Shown piece by piece: positions 1 to 8,117 of a stretch of 64,000 bases of DNA. The first letter of the stretch is position 1, and each line of letters starts with the position of its first letter. The position numbers and the translations under genes were made by a program. The notes under the pieces are model-generated. The model did not search any database, had not been told where the DNA came from, and saw only the letters and a program-made list of their open reading frames with translations. Origin of the DNA: Zoogloea sp041917255. Its GTDB lineage: Bacteria > Pseudomonadota > Gammaproteobacteria > Burkholderiales > Rhodocyclaceae. The DNA is taken from positions 1 to 64,000 of the forward strand of contig JAYRYA010000007.1 in assembly GCA_041917255.1 (NCBI GenBank), given 5' to 3'.

Positions 1-64
1 CCTGACGGACCGCCTCGGTCTTGAACTCTTCAGTGAAGCGTTGCTGCGACTTCTTCGTTTCCAT
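1..64 (-). CDS. IS3-family transposase OrfA, N-terminal fragment (runs off window)
   Basis: Reading the minus strand from the ATG at 64 gives METKKSQQRFTEEFKTEAVRQ, the typical start of an IS3-family OrfA, the helix-turn-helix protein that with OrfB forms the transposase. Only 21 codons lie inside the window. A GGAGG ribosome site sits 8 nt upstream, and the element's terminal repeat lies 40 bp further out, so this is the 5' end of an insertion sequence extending leftwards. Whether the element is intact cannot be judged. Confidence 0.8.
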   Translation of the reverse strand, partial: METKKSQQRFTEEFKTEAVRQ

Positions 65-102
65 GAACACCTCCGATTTGCCTCAGTTGTGAGGCTACAG
101 GG

Positions 103-127
103 TGTCTAGGAAACCCGGGGCGATTCA
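103..127 (-). repeat. IS3-family terminal inverted repeat (element end)
   Basis: Read on the minus strand this is TGAATCGCCCCGGGTTTCCT followed by AGACA, matching the TGA...-type ends of IS3 elements of the IS51/IS1404 kind. It lies just upstream of the OrfA start, in the expected place. It marks the junction between the insertion sequence (left) and the flanking DNA. The partner repeat is outside the window. Confidence 0.7.
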
Positions 128-350
128 GCCTTGTTCTTGCAGCCAAGAGCTATGTGAAGGACCGGAAACGTCTGTTGGGATGATGCGCAGCCTCGGTGTC
201 ACCAGAAAATCTCAGTATCTTTGGCACAGGTAGGATGTTCTTTCATGAACTCTGGCAGTGGTCACCACCTTAGTGCCAAAGTTAGTGATAATCTGATTTA
301 TAATCAGTAGCTTGCTCTTCATTAACTGTGGCATCCGACAGAGGTTGTCG

Positions 351-412
351 GGTGACAGAGTTAATGAAATTCTTGCCAAGATAGTGAAATATTGGTGACA
401 GAGATAATGAAA
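351..412. repeat. Imperfect 19-bp direct repeat pair
   Basis: GGTGACAGAGTTAATGAAA at 351-369 recurs as GGTGACAGAGATAATGAAA at 394-412, one mismatch, 43 bp apart. Arrays of short repeats of this kind occur at the ends of several insertion-sequence families, and this pair sits in AT-rich DNA beside an IS3 end. A remnant of a second mobile element is possible but unproven. Confidence 0.45.
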
Positions 413-436
413 AAAGCTCCCGAGGGAGCTTTTTTC
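409..436. terminator. Bidirectional intrinsic terminator
   Basis: The sequence AAAAAAGCTCCC-GA-GGGAGCTTTTTT is a near-perfect hairpin with an A run on the left and a T run on the right, so it can terminate transcription from either strand. No gene ends directly beside it. Confidence 0.7.
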
Positions 437-873
437 ATGGGCATGTTGGACATGGTGGAGATGTCTGGACTTCGGCCTGACCTGCATTTTGCGTGGTGCG
501 CAGAATCAGTCAGTGATGCGATAGTTACCTGCCGTTCCACAAAAAATCCATTGGAGGCGAGCTCTCCATACTTCGCACTCACACTGCCTACCGCGAACGG
601 ACCCACTTCAGCCGCGCCTGGCAGTACTGCCCTTGCAGTATCTCGTAACCTTAGTAATGTGCCTGCTTTTTGTGCCGTTTCAGCCCATCCACGTCAAGGC
701 CAGCATCGACTGCCTGACCCCCCTGCTGTGGTTTGGCCTGGTGACTTCTTGTGGGTCACAGTTGATGCTGTATCGAATGATGCTAGGCACGTGTGCCCGT
801 CGGAGCGGCGACGCGTCCCACCTTACATCCGGGCCTGGCCGTTTCCCTCGCCGCCTCTTGGGCCCGAGGTTGC

Positions 874-1704
874 TTAGAAGCAATGTTCCGACGCAGGAAA
901 GGTGCCGCCTCGCACGGCTTCGACATAGGTGCGAACCGCAGCTTCGATACTCGACTGCCCGGCCATGAAGTCCCGCACGAAGCGGGACTTTTTCCCGGGG
1001 AAGACGCCCAGCATGTCGTGCATCACCAGCACCTGCCCGGAGCAGTCCGGGCCAGCACCGATGCCGATGGTCGGGATCTCCAGCAGGTCGGTGACCTCCT
1101 TGCCCAAGGTCGCAGGAATGGCTTCGAGCAGCACAAGGGAGGCCCCGGCCCTTTGCAGTGCCAGCGCATCGGCCTTGAGGCGGTCCGCAGCCTGGCTCGT
1201 CTTGCCCTGAACCCGAAACCCGCCGAGCTGATGCACGTACTGAGGTGTAAGTCCCAGGTGGGCAAACACCGGGATCGCGCGCTCGGTGAGAAACCTAACA
1301 GTTTCCGCGAGCCATGCCCCACCTTCGAGCTTCACCATCTGCGCCCCGGCCTGCATGAGTCGCACGGCGTTGTCGAAGGCGGCCTCGGGGGTTCCATAGG
1401 TACCGAAGGGCATGTCGGCCGCGAGGAAGGCCCTCCTGTTGCCGCGGGCGACACATGCGGTGTGATACGCGATGTCATCGAGCGTGACAGGCAATGTTGT
1501 GCGATGCCCTTGGGCGACATTGCCAAGCGAATCGCCGACCAGCAGCATGTCGACGCCGCAATTGTCCATCAAACTCGCGAAGCTGGCGTCGTAGGCGGTG
1601 AGCACCGCGATCCTCGTGCCTTCGGCGCGCATGCGCATCAGCGACGGCACCGTGACGGCTTTTCTGGGAGTCGTACCTTCGGAGTCCTGAATGTAACCGG
1701 TCAT
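874..1704 (-). CDS. panB: 3-methyl-2-oxobutanoate hydroxymethyltransferase
   Basis: The 276-residue product matches PanB, which transfers a hydroxymethyl group from 5,10-methylene-THF to 2-oxoisovalerate to make ketopantoate for pantothenate and CoA synthesis in the cytoplasm. Visible hallmarks are GDSLGNV (57-63), DMPFG (97-101), KLEGG (125-129), FAHLGLTPQ (147-155), the catalytic Glu region around E194 and GIGAG (214-218). Length is normal for the family. It is last in a minus-strand run with two HCCA-isomerase-like genes, a GST and a thioesterase. No panC is nearby, so it may be a second, accessory copy. The start has only a weak ribosome site. Confidence 0.93.
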   Translation of the reverse strand: MTGYIQDSEGTTPRKAVTVPSLMRMRAEGTRIAVLTAYDASFASLMDNCGVDMLLVGDSLGNVAQGHRTTLPVTLDDIAYHTACVARGNRRAFLAADMPFGTYGTPEAAFDNAVRLMQAGAQMVKLEGGAWLAETVRFLTERAIPVFAHLGLTPQYVHQLGGFRVQGKTSQAADRLKADALALQRAGASLVLLEAIPATLGKEVTDLLEIPTIGIGAGPDCSGQVLVMHDMLGVFPGKKSRFVRDFMAGQSSIEAAVRTYVEAVRGGTFPASEHCF

Positions 1705-1770
1705 TTTTGTATGCTGTAGAAGGCTGTTCGAGAAAAGCGCGTGGGACCGCCCCTGAGTCCAGTTAGGCGG

Positions 1771-2421
1771 TTAGCGGGAGGCGCCAAAGCGCACGTGGGC
1801 TGCGCGCTGCATGGCCGCCGAGTCCAGCCCCGGGTCCCCTTGCAGGTAGGCACGAAGCATTGTCAACGAATCCAGCCCCCAGAACAGCCGGTCGCCGACG
1901 GTGATCGTCGGTACGCCGAAGATGCCCTCAGCGGCTGCTTTGGTGGTGTTGTCCTTCAGACGAACCTTGATGTCGGGGGCGTTTAGATTGAGTTCGCCCT
2001 CCTTCACGCCCAGGCGGGCCAGCGTGCCCTGCCAGGCTTCGTCGCTGTCGGGATCACAGCCGGTGGTGTAGAGCTGCTCGAAGACCGCGGATACCGCCTG
2101 CGGCGTGGCCTCGAGCGCGAGGATAAGCCGCAGATAGCGAAGCGGATTGAACGGGTGCACTGCTGGCATGACAAAGGGCTGCCCTTGCTGCTGGGCGGTC
2201 CAAGTGCAAAGTTCGTAGGTGAAGTGGCGCTTGCGCTCGATCTCCGCCGGTCCCTTGTGCCCGAAGGCGTTGAGCAGACCGGCAAACAGGACCGGGCGAG
2301 GCTCGAGCATGATGGGCAACGGCGCCTGCCGCAGGGCGTGGTCCATCAGGCAGGCCCAGGGCGAGATTACGTCGAAGTAGAAGACGCCCTGGGGCGCGGC
2401 AGTCGAGGCGGGTGTCGTCAT
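1771..2421 (-). CDS. DsbA-fold 2-hydroxychromene-2-carboxylate isomerase-like protein
   Basis: This 216-residue protein has the thioredoxin/DsbA fold of HCCA isomerases (kappa-class GST relatives), glutathione-dependent cytoplasmic enzymes of aromatic degradation. The N-terminal FDVISPW motif holds the Ser-Pro that replaces the CxxC of true DsbA. The C-terminal FGVPTITVGDRLFWG segment contains the cis-Pro loop and the conserved FWG. It starts 33 bp after the paralogue at 2455-3072, so the pair is probably co-transcribed. The two paralogues are clearly diverged. The actual substrate cannot be read from sequence. Confidence 0.8.
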   Translation of the reverse strand: MTTPASTAAPQGVFYFDVISPWACLMDHALRQAPLPIMLEPRPVLFAGLLNAFGHKGPAEIERKRHFTYELCTWTAQQQGQPFVMPAVHPFNPLRYLRLILALEATPQAVSAVFEQLYTTGCDPDSDEAWQGTLARLGVKEGELNLNAPDIKVRLKDNTTKAAAEGIFGVPTITVGDRLFWGLDSLTMLRAYLQGDPGLDSAAMQRAAHVRFGASR

Positions 2422-2454
2422 GGAGCGTTCCTGGTCGAAAGTGCAGTACGGATC

Positions 2455-3072
2455 TCAGAAAAGTCCGGGTGTAGCGGCGTCGAGGGTCGCTGCAAGCAGG
2501 TCGACCCGGTCGCTTCCCCAGAACAGTTCACCTCGATAGACAAAGGTCGGAGCCCCAAAGACGCCTAGCGCTTCAGCGCGTGCCGTCGCCGCACGCAGAT
2601 CAGCTGCTGCCTGGGTTTCCTGGTAGGCATGCCAGTCCGCGAGATCCAGCCCCGCTGCCGCAAGGGCGGCATCCATCTCGCCCTGGGACTCCAGGTCGAA
2701 TTCGCGGCGCCAGAATGCAGCCAGCATTGGGTCGCAGAACTCCCACTGCCGCCCCCGGGAATTGGCGAACAGCAGGGCGTGGCTGCCAAGCGTTGCGTCC
2801 CACAACTTGGTGGTGGATCGGATCGTCAGCCCCTGCGCCTTGGCGAGGCGCCGGCAATCAACGTAGAGATACTTGACCTTCGCGATGTCACGGTTCGACC
2901 GCTCCTCGACCTCGCCGCCATACGCAGACCGGAAATCCGTGATGAACGGCCACCAGTCGAACCGCACCCCACTGCGCTCTGCGAGCAGGCGCGCGGGCTT
3001 TAGCGCAAGGTAGGAATAAGGGCTCCGGAGGTCGATGAAGGCATCCACCACCCGGCTGTCGTGTTCAGTCAT
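2455..3072 (-). CDS. 2-hydroxychromene-2-carboxylate isomerase family protein
   Basis: A 205-residue HCCA-isomerase-family protein. It keeps the canonical N-terminal FIDLRSPYSYLAL motif, whose Ser contacts glutathione in the family, and the C-terminal GVFGAPTFVYRGELFWG motif. Family members isomerise chromene carboxylates to benzylidene pyruvates in naphthalene-type pathways, but many homologues act on other glutathione adducts. It begins 6 bp after the GST stop codon, so the genes are tightly coupled. No ring-hydroxylating or ring-cleaving genes occur in this operon, so a naphthalene role is not supported. Confidence 0.85.
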   Translation of the reverse strand: MTEHDSRVVDAFIDLRSPYSYLALKPARLLAERSGVRFDWWPFITDFRSAYGGEVEERSNRDIAKVKYLYVDCRRLAKAQGLTIRSTTKLWDATLGSHALLFANSRGRQWEFCDPMLAAFWRREFDLESQGEMDAALAAAGLDLADWHAYQETQAAADLRAATARAEALGVFGAPTFVYRGELFWGSDRVDLLAATLDAATPGLF

Positions 3073-3078
3073 GGTCGT

Positions 3079-3759
3079 TCATTCCGTCTTGAAAAGGTTG
3101 CGCTTCGCCTCCGCAGAGGTCGATACATCGACCCAACTCTCGCGCAGCAGGTCCACCCCGCGGCCCACCGCCGGGCGGCTGCGCACCCGACCGTACCACG
3201 CCTGCACGTTTGGAAAATCGTCGAGGACGACACCCGTCAGCTTGTGGATGCGGATCCACGGAAAGCAGGCCATGTCTGCGATCGAGTACTCCGCGCCGAT
3301 GAAATCCCGGCCCGCGAGGCGCTGGTCGAGCACACGTAGAATGCGCCGCGCTTCATTCTGGTAGCGCTCAAGGGCGTAGGGAGTCGGCGTCGGGGCATAC
3401 CGGAAGAAGTGCTGGGCCTGGCCCATCATCGGGCCCAGCCCACCCACCTGCCAGAACAACCATTGCAACACCTCAATGCGTTGCCGAGGATCGGCGGGGA
3501 TAAACCGCTTTTCCTTGTCCGCAAGATAGAGCATGACCGCGCCACTCTCGAAGACTGTGACGGGCTCGCCGCCATCGAGCGGGGCGTGGTCGACGATGGC
3601 CGGGATCTTGGCGTTGGGGTTGATGGCGAGATAGTCCGTTTCGCGCTGAGCGCCTTGGGTAATGTCGATAGGGACGAGCCGGTACGGCACGTCAAGCTCC
3701 TCCATGAGGATCTGCACCTTGTGCCCGTTAGGCGCGGGCCAGCTGTAAACATCAATCAC
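3079..3759 (-). CDS. Glutathione S-transferase (YfcG/Nu-class-like)
   Basis: This 226-residue protein starts with MIDVYSWPAPNGHKVQILME, the glutathione-binding strand-helix typical of the YfcG/Ure2-like (Nu) class of GSTs or disulfide-bond oxidoreductases. INPNAKIPAIVD supplies the cis-Pro loop and FESGAVMLYLA the glutathione-binding ES motif. The all-helical C-terminal domain carries the N-capping motif FIGAEYSIADMACFPW. The start is GTG, chosen because AAGGGGG lies about 8 nt upstream. With the two HCCA-isomerase-like genes it makes a glutathione-dependent catabolic or detoxification unit; the substrate is unknown. Confidence 0.88.
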   Translation of the reverse strand: MIDVYSWPAPNGHKVQILMEELDVPYRLVPIDITQGAQRETDYLAINPNAKIPAIVDHAPLDGGEPVTVFESGAVMLYLADKEKRFIPADPRQRIEVLQWLFWQVGGLGPMMGQAQHFFRYAPTPTPYALERYQNEARRILRVLDQRLAGRDFIGAEYSIADMACFPWIRIHKLTGVVLDDFPNVQAWYGRVRSRPAVGRGVDLLRESWVDVSTSAEAKRNLFKTE

Positions 3760-3795
3760 GTTTGTCCCCCTTGGCGTCGAAAGGAAGGGTCAGGC

Positions 3796-4239
3796 TTACT
3801 TCTCGACCTTGCCGTGCATGACCATGATGGTCTGCTGCATTAGGGCACAGAGCGTTTCCTTGCCCTCCTTCACGGCAAAGACCTCGGCCCGGGTCACGAT
3901 CAGCGTGCGTCCCGAGCGGACCACCGCGCCGCGAGCAATGAGCTTCTCGCCGTCCGCGGGCGCCATCAGGTTCATCTTGTACTCGACGGTCAGCACCGAC
4001 GCCGTCGGGGGAACCACGCTCATGGCGGCGTAGCCGGCCGCCGAGTCGGCAATCATCCCGACCACACCTCCATGCACGAAACCATGCTGCTGTTCCACGC
4101 CCTGCCAGTGCGGCAAATGGATTTCCGTGGCGCCACATTCCACGACGGGCAGTGTTGCCTGGATGAGGTGCATGGCGTTCTGCCGAGCAAAACTGGCACG
4201 GATGCGGTCGGCGAAATGGGAATCGGCGCTGTCTGTCAT
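3796..4239 (-). CDS. PaaI/hotdog-fold thioesterase
   Basis: A 147-residue hotdog-fold thioesterase of the PaaI family, which hydrolyses acyl-CoA thioesters in the cytoplasm. The segment QQHGFVHGGVVGMIADSAAGYAA holds the HGG motif and catalytic acidic residue region of the family. The ATG at 4239 was chosen because GGAG lies 9 nt upstream; a longer frame starts at 4284 but has no better signal. It is first in the operon running to panB and divergent from the LysR gene at 4336, its probable regulator. The pathway substrate is unknown. Confidence 0.85.
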   Translation of the reverse strand: MTDSADSHFADRIRASFARQNAMHLIQATLPVVECGATEIHLPHWQGVEQQHGFVHGGVVGMIADSAAGYAAMSVVPPTASVLTVEYKMNLMAPADGEKLIARGAVVRSGRTLIVTRAEVFAVKEGKETLCALMQQTIMVMHGKVEK

Positions 4240-4335
4240 GACGTCAGTCTCCGGTAAAGGGAAAGTGACTGGATTAGAATTCATGGATACGTGCCGCTCA
4301 ACAGAGTTTTTCGGCTTTTAACATGAGTCTCAGGA

Positions 4336-5286
4336 ATGTCTATCCCGCTCGCCAAGATTCCCTCGATTGAACTTCTGCGCGGTTTTGTTGCTGTCGGCCG
4401 GCGCATGAGCATCACGCTCGCCGCCCAGGATCTCTTCTTGACTCAGTCCGCCGTCAGCCGGCAGATCCATGGGCTGGAATCCGCGCTGGGGATCAAGATG
4501 TTTGAACGGGCCCACCGCGCCATCCACTTCACACCAGAAGGCGAAAGGCTGTTCCTGGTCGCCGACAACGCGATGCAGGAATTGCAGGAAACGATCGGGA
4601 CGCTCTTGGCCGCCAAGTCAGGCCCGAGACCGGTCACCGTTACTGCGAGCATCTCCTTCGTCGGTCTCTGGCTGCTCCCACGGCTGCCGAGCTTCCAGCA
4701 ACTGCACCCCCAGATTGAAGTGCGCCTGTCGGCCAACAACAACATCGTCGACCTGCGGCAGGAGGGACTGGACATCGCGATCCGCTACTGCGCTGAGCCC
4801 GCCATGCCTGCGGGAGCACGGCGGTTGTTTGGCGAGACGCTATTTCCGGTCGCTCACCCGAGCCTCGGCATCGCCCAGCTTGACGATCCCGAGATCATCC
4901 GCCGCTCAGTGCTGCTCGAATTCGATGGAGACCCATCCCCTTGGTGGCGCTGGGATGTCTGGCTGGCGATGCAAGGCTGGCCAGGGATCAAACCGAAGGG
5001 GGTGCTCCGGTTCAATCTCTTCGACCAGATGGTCCATGCCGCCGTCGCAGGCCAGGGGATCGCGCTCGGCCGGGGCCAGTTCATCCGCCCGATGCTGACC
5101 GACGGTCGCCTCGTGGCCTTGCCGACGCTTCAACCAGGGCCGGAGTCGAACAAGGTGTTCTGCTTGATTCAGAGAGACTCAACTCCCTCGAAGGAGACGC
5201 GGGCGCTGGTTGACTGGATCCTGGAGGAGGCCCAGCTGACCGATGAACAGCCGACGAACGGATTCGAGGCGAGTGGCGGCAACTAG
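4336..5286 (+). CDS. LysR-family transcriptional regulator (GcvA-like)
   Basis: This 316-residue LysR-type regulator has an N-terminal winged helix-turn-helix (roughly 15-75; LAAQDLFLTQSAVSRQIHGL) and a PBP2-type effector domain from about 100. The WWRWDVWLAMQGW and FNLFDQMVHAAVAGQGIALGR segments resemble the GcvA/AmpR subgroup. It lies divergently 96 bp from the thioesterase-GST-HCCA-panB operon, the usual arrangement of a LysR activator and its target. The inducer is unknown. An upstream ATG at 4323 is out of frame. Confidence 0.88.
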   Translation: MSIPLAKIPSIELLRGFVAVGRRMSITLAAQDLFLTQSAVSRQIHGLESALGIKMFERAHRAIHFTPEGERLFLVADNAMQELQETIGTLLAAKSGPRPVTVTASISFVGLWLLPRLPSFQQLHPQIEVRLSANNNIVDLRQEGLDIAIRYCAEPAMPAGARRLFGETLFPVAHPSLGIAQLDDPEIIRRSVLLEFDGDPSPWWRWDVWLAMQGWPGIKPKGVLRFNLFDQMVHAAVAGQGIALGRGQFIRPMLTDGRLVALPTLQPGPESNKVFCLIQRDSTPSKETRALVDWILEEAQLTDEQPTNGFEASGGN

Positions 5287-5556
5287 GAAACTGCCCACCG
5301 CGCAAAGATCCGACGGGCGGATAACGGACTCAAAGCTGACCGATGCTGACTTTCCGCCGAATGACAGCTCTGGCCGAGGAAGAGCCCGTCGGATCAGCGC
5401 TGGACCTCGGCCGGAGTTTATGAAGAGATGCCTCTGGAACGACGACTCCCATTCTTTGCCTCAGTGTCCGAAGTCGACGCTCGATGCCGCCGCAATCCCG
5501 GGTAGTCCAACACAAGATGAGCCGCCCCGCCTCCCATAGACGCCATTTCGTCTAAG
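5287..5556. other. Short gene-free stretch after the LysR gene
   Basis: No supported gene, RNA or strong terminator is seen between the LysR stop and the transposase remnant. A 61-codon minus-strand frame at 5330-5515 has no recognisable features. Its position beside decayed IS sequence suggests non-functional DNA. Confidence 0.4.
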
Positions 5557-5700
5557 TCAGGCCAGCGTTGTAGCCCGACTGGCGAGTTGCCGGTCGTTGT
5601 TTGCCTCAGCGTCGGCCGGGGAAATGTACCCGATGGGTTCGAGCAGCCTGTGGTGCTTGAACCAGGACACCCATTCCAGCGTTGCCACCTCCGATGCGTT
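5557..5700 (-). pseudogene. IS3-family transposase OrfB, C-terminal remnant
   Basis: On the minus strand this reads EVATLEWVSWFKHHRLLEPI, then GYISPADAEANNDRQLASRA and a stop at 5557. That is the conserved C-terminus of IS3-family OrfB integrases (TLEWV-WFN-RRLLEPIG-IPPAEAE). Only the last 45-48 codons survive. Upstream coding, OrfA and recognisable inverted repeats are absent, so it is a decayed fragment. It has the same orientation as the IS3 element at the left edge and marks the right boundary of the panB segment. Confidence 0.85.
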
Positions 5701-5778
5701 TAGGGCAACCCTGCGGGGCTTTGAAGTCGATGAGGAAGATGAAGCTTGATGTCTGGCGGCTAGCTGCGGGAGCCCGCT

Positions 5779-6459
5779 TCAGGCCCCTCTTTCCTCCTCC
5801 CTCAGCTCCCGGAGCCACACCGCTGCCTCGAACCGGTTCCGCAGGTTCAACTTCTGCAGCACGTGTTTCACATGCACCTTCACCGTGCTCTCGGCGATGC
5901 CCAGCGATCTCGCGATGATCTTGTTCGAGGCGCCCTTGGAGACGAGCTCCAGCGTCTCCTGCTCGCGCACGGTGAGGGAGGCCCAGCCGGCGTCGATGCT
6001 TTCGCGGCTGGCCGCCTGGGGTTTGGCGAGGACGCCGCCGACTTCGGGTGACAGCACGGTGCCGCCGGCGGCCACCTGGCGGAGCTTGCGGCAGAACTCG
6101 TCGGGTTCCATGTCCTTCAGCAGGTAGCCGGCGGCGCCGGCCTTGAGGGCTTCCATCACGTCGAAGCTGGAATCCGACACGGTCAGCATCACCAGCCGCG
6201 CGGGGCTGCCGGCGCTTTGCAGGGCGCGGAGCACCGAGATGCCGTCGAGGCCCTTCATGTGCAGGTCGATGAGCGCCACGTCGGGGCGGTGGGTGAGGAC
6301 GGCCTCGATGCCTTCGGCGCCGCTGGGGGCGTCGGCCACCACGCGGATGTCGGGGTACATGGATAGCAGCTGGCCGACGCCGCGGCGGAACAGGGCGTGG
6401 TCGTCCACGACCACGATGCGGATCGGCGGGCTGCCGCCGGGGGTGTCGGGCAGGTTCAT
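5779..6459 (-). CDS. narL: NarL/FixJ-type response regulator
   Basis: A 226-residue two-domain regulator. The receiver domain has the acidic pair D19/D20, phospho-acceptor Asp65 in LIDLHMKG and the LLKD lysine. The C-terminal LuxR-type helix-turn-helix (about 155-220) contains LTVREQETLELVSKGASNKIIARSLGIAESTVKVH. It overlaps by 4 bp the end of the upstream histidine kinase gene, so the two are translationally coupled. Architecture and partner fit NarL, the nitrate/nitrite response regulator, but the exact signal is inferred only. Confidence 0.85.
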   Translation of the reverse strand: MNLPDTPGGSPPIRIVVVDDHALFRRGVGQLLSMYPDIRVVADAPSGAEGIEAVLTHRPDVALIDLHMKGLDGISVLRALQSAGSPARLVMLTVSDSSFDVMEALKAGAAGYLLKDMEPDEFCRKLRQVAAGGTVLSPEVGGVLAKPQAASRESIDAGWASLTVREQETLELVSKGASNKIIARSLGIAESTVKVHVKHVLQKLNLRNRFEAAVWLRELREEERGA

Positions 6460-7982
6460 GGGGTGCTTTCCCGGAGGTTGAATTCGGTGGGCGCGGTACG
6501 GGGGCGGAAGCGCATCTCGACGCAGGTGCCGCCGCCGCCGCTGGGGCCGACGCTGAGCGTGCCGTCCAGCTGGCGGGCCCGCTCGCGCATGATCGACAGG
6601 CCGTGGTGGCCTTCGCCGCCGGCGTCCGGGGCGATGCCGCGGCCGTCGTCCTCGACGCGCACGGCCACCTCGCCGCCGGGCAGCGGCGCCAGATGCACCA
6701 CCGCGTGGGCAGCGCGGGCGTGGCGGATGACGTTGGTGAGCGCCTCGCGAACGATCTGCAGGAGGTGGAATTCTTCGTTGGCGGTCAGGGGCTGGCTGCC
6801 CAGTCGGAAATCCAGGCTCACCCCGGTGCCGGCGCGGGCTTCCAGCTCGTCCACCACCTCGCGCAGGGCCTGGTGGAGTCCGCCGGGCGGCATGGAGGTG
6901 CGGAAGGCCGACAGGAGTTCGCGCAGGTGGCGGTAGGCGCTGTCGAGGCCGGTCTTGATCTCGCCGGAGATGTCGAGCATGGCGCTGCCCGGCGCGCAGG
7001 CGGTGCAGCTGCGGCCGATCTCCAGCTGCAGGCGGGCGATCTGCAGCTTCATGTACGAGAGCGCCTGGGCCAGCGAATCATGCAACTCGCCAGCGATGGC
7101 GCTGCGCTCGTCCATCAGCGCCAGCCGGCGCCGCCGCTGGTTGCGCTGCAGGTTGCCCAGCGACAGGGCGAGCAGCCCGGCCACCGCATCCACCAGCCGG
7201 CGGTGGCGGCTTTCGAAGAAGAAGTTGCCGCGGGCCTCCATCACCAGCACGCCGTAGATCTCGTCGGCGTCGCCCACCGGCACGGCCAGTTCCACCACCT
7301 CGCCGTCCGGGCCGCTGGCCGAGCGGCGCAGGCCGCCACCCCGGGCCAGCATCTCCGGGTCGAACTCGTCGAGCAGTGCGGGGATGCGCGGCGCGCCGAT
7401 CTGCTCCGGTACGCCCAGGCCGTCGGACACCGGCTCCAGCAGCGCCAGCGCGCAGGCCCGGGCGTCTAGGCTGTCGGCGAGGTCTTCGAGCATCGCCTGG
7501 AGAGCAGTGGCGCGGCCTCCGTGGCCGGCGAGGCTGGCGCAGGTGCGGTAGATGAATTCCAGCGAGCGGGTGGCAAAGCGCTCCTGCTCCTCGGCCTGGC
7601 GCGACAGCCGGGCGCTGTCGGCGATGCGGCAGGCCAGCTGGCCCGACACCGAATCGAGGGCGCGGGCCAGCCGGTCGATCTCGTCAGTGCCTTCGCCGCT
7701 CACCGTCACCGCACCGGCGGTGTGCGCGGCGACCCGCGACAGCGCGATGTTGGTGCGCTGCACAAGTGCGGTCCACGCCAGCCGCAGGGTCAGCACGCAA
7801 CCGCCCACGTAGAGCAGGCCGAGGGTGGCGATGGTCAGCTCGACGCCCGCCTGCTGGGTGGAGAGGCTGGTCGCTTCCAGCCGCGCCAGCAGGCCGGCAC
7901 AGGCAAACAGCGCCGCTGCCAGGCTGGCCAGACAGGCCAGCAGCAATCCCAGACGGGCAAGGAGCGGATAACGGGCCAGCAC
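6456..7982 (-). CDS. NarX-like sensor histidine kinase (HisKA_3)
   Basis: A 508-residue membrane kinase: TM1 about 9-31, only about 17 residues outside the membrane, TM2 about 49-70, a HAMP-like linker, a GAF-like region (about 140-280), a HisKA_3 dimerisation domain and an HATPase domain. The phospho-acceptor is H301 in AIAGELHDSLAQALSYMK, and the N-box reads REALTNVIRHA. Sequence around the H-box resembles NarX/NarQ, but the periplasmic nitrate-binding four-helix domain is missing, so the signal may be cytoplasmic or membrane-borne. It is co-transcribed with the NarL-like gene. Confidence 0.83.
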   Translation of the reverse strand: MLARYPLLARLGLLLACLASLAAALFACAGLLARLEATSLSTQQAGVELTIATLGLLYVGGCVLTLRLAWTALVQRTNIALSRVAAHTAGAVTVSGEGTDEIDRLARALDSVSGQLACRIADSARLSRQAEEQERFATRSLEFIYRTCASLAGHGGRATALQAMLEDLADSLDARACALALLEPVSDGLGVPEQIGAPRIPALLDEFDPEMLARGGGLRRSASGPDGEVVELAVPVGDADEIYGVLVMEARGNFFFESRHRRLVDAVAGLLALSLGNLQRNQRRRRLALMDERSAIAGELHDSLAQALSYMKLQIARLQLEIGRSCTACAPGSAMLDISGEIKTGLDSAYRHLRELLSAFRTSMPPGGLHQALREVVDELEARAGTGVSLDFRLGSQPLTANEEFHLLQIVREALTNVIRHARAAHAVVHLAPLPGGEVAVRVEDDGRGIAPDAGGEGHHGLSIMRERARQLDGTLSVGPSGGGGTCVEMRFRPRTAPTEFNLRESTP

Positions 7983-8117
7983 GGGCTAGGCGTCTCAAGG
8001 GGTTGGAGTTGAGAGTAAAAAGCAACTTTTGCGCCTGTAGTGAAACAAGACAGATGGGCGAGTGGAGTGATTCCTGCTACACGCAAAGCGCCCCAATCCT
8101 GCAAAAGGTGCACGCCG

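Larger units (their letters stand above)
128..873. other. Gene-poor stretch next to the insertion sequence
   Basis: No convincing gene was found. Open frames exist on both strands but none has a recognisable domain, a good ribosome site or consistent coding character. The left half is much less GC-rich than the rest of the window and contains repeated short motifs and an intrinsic terminator. The composition and the adjacent IS end suggest mobile-element debris. Confidence 0.5.

Noticed and set aside
361..698. Minus-strand open frame reading VGPFAVGSVSAKYGELASNG
   Set aside because: Locally protein-like but no start signal, no recognised family, and it runs through the terminator hairpin; not enough to call a gene.
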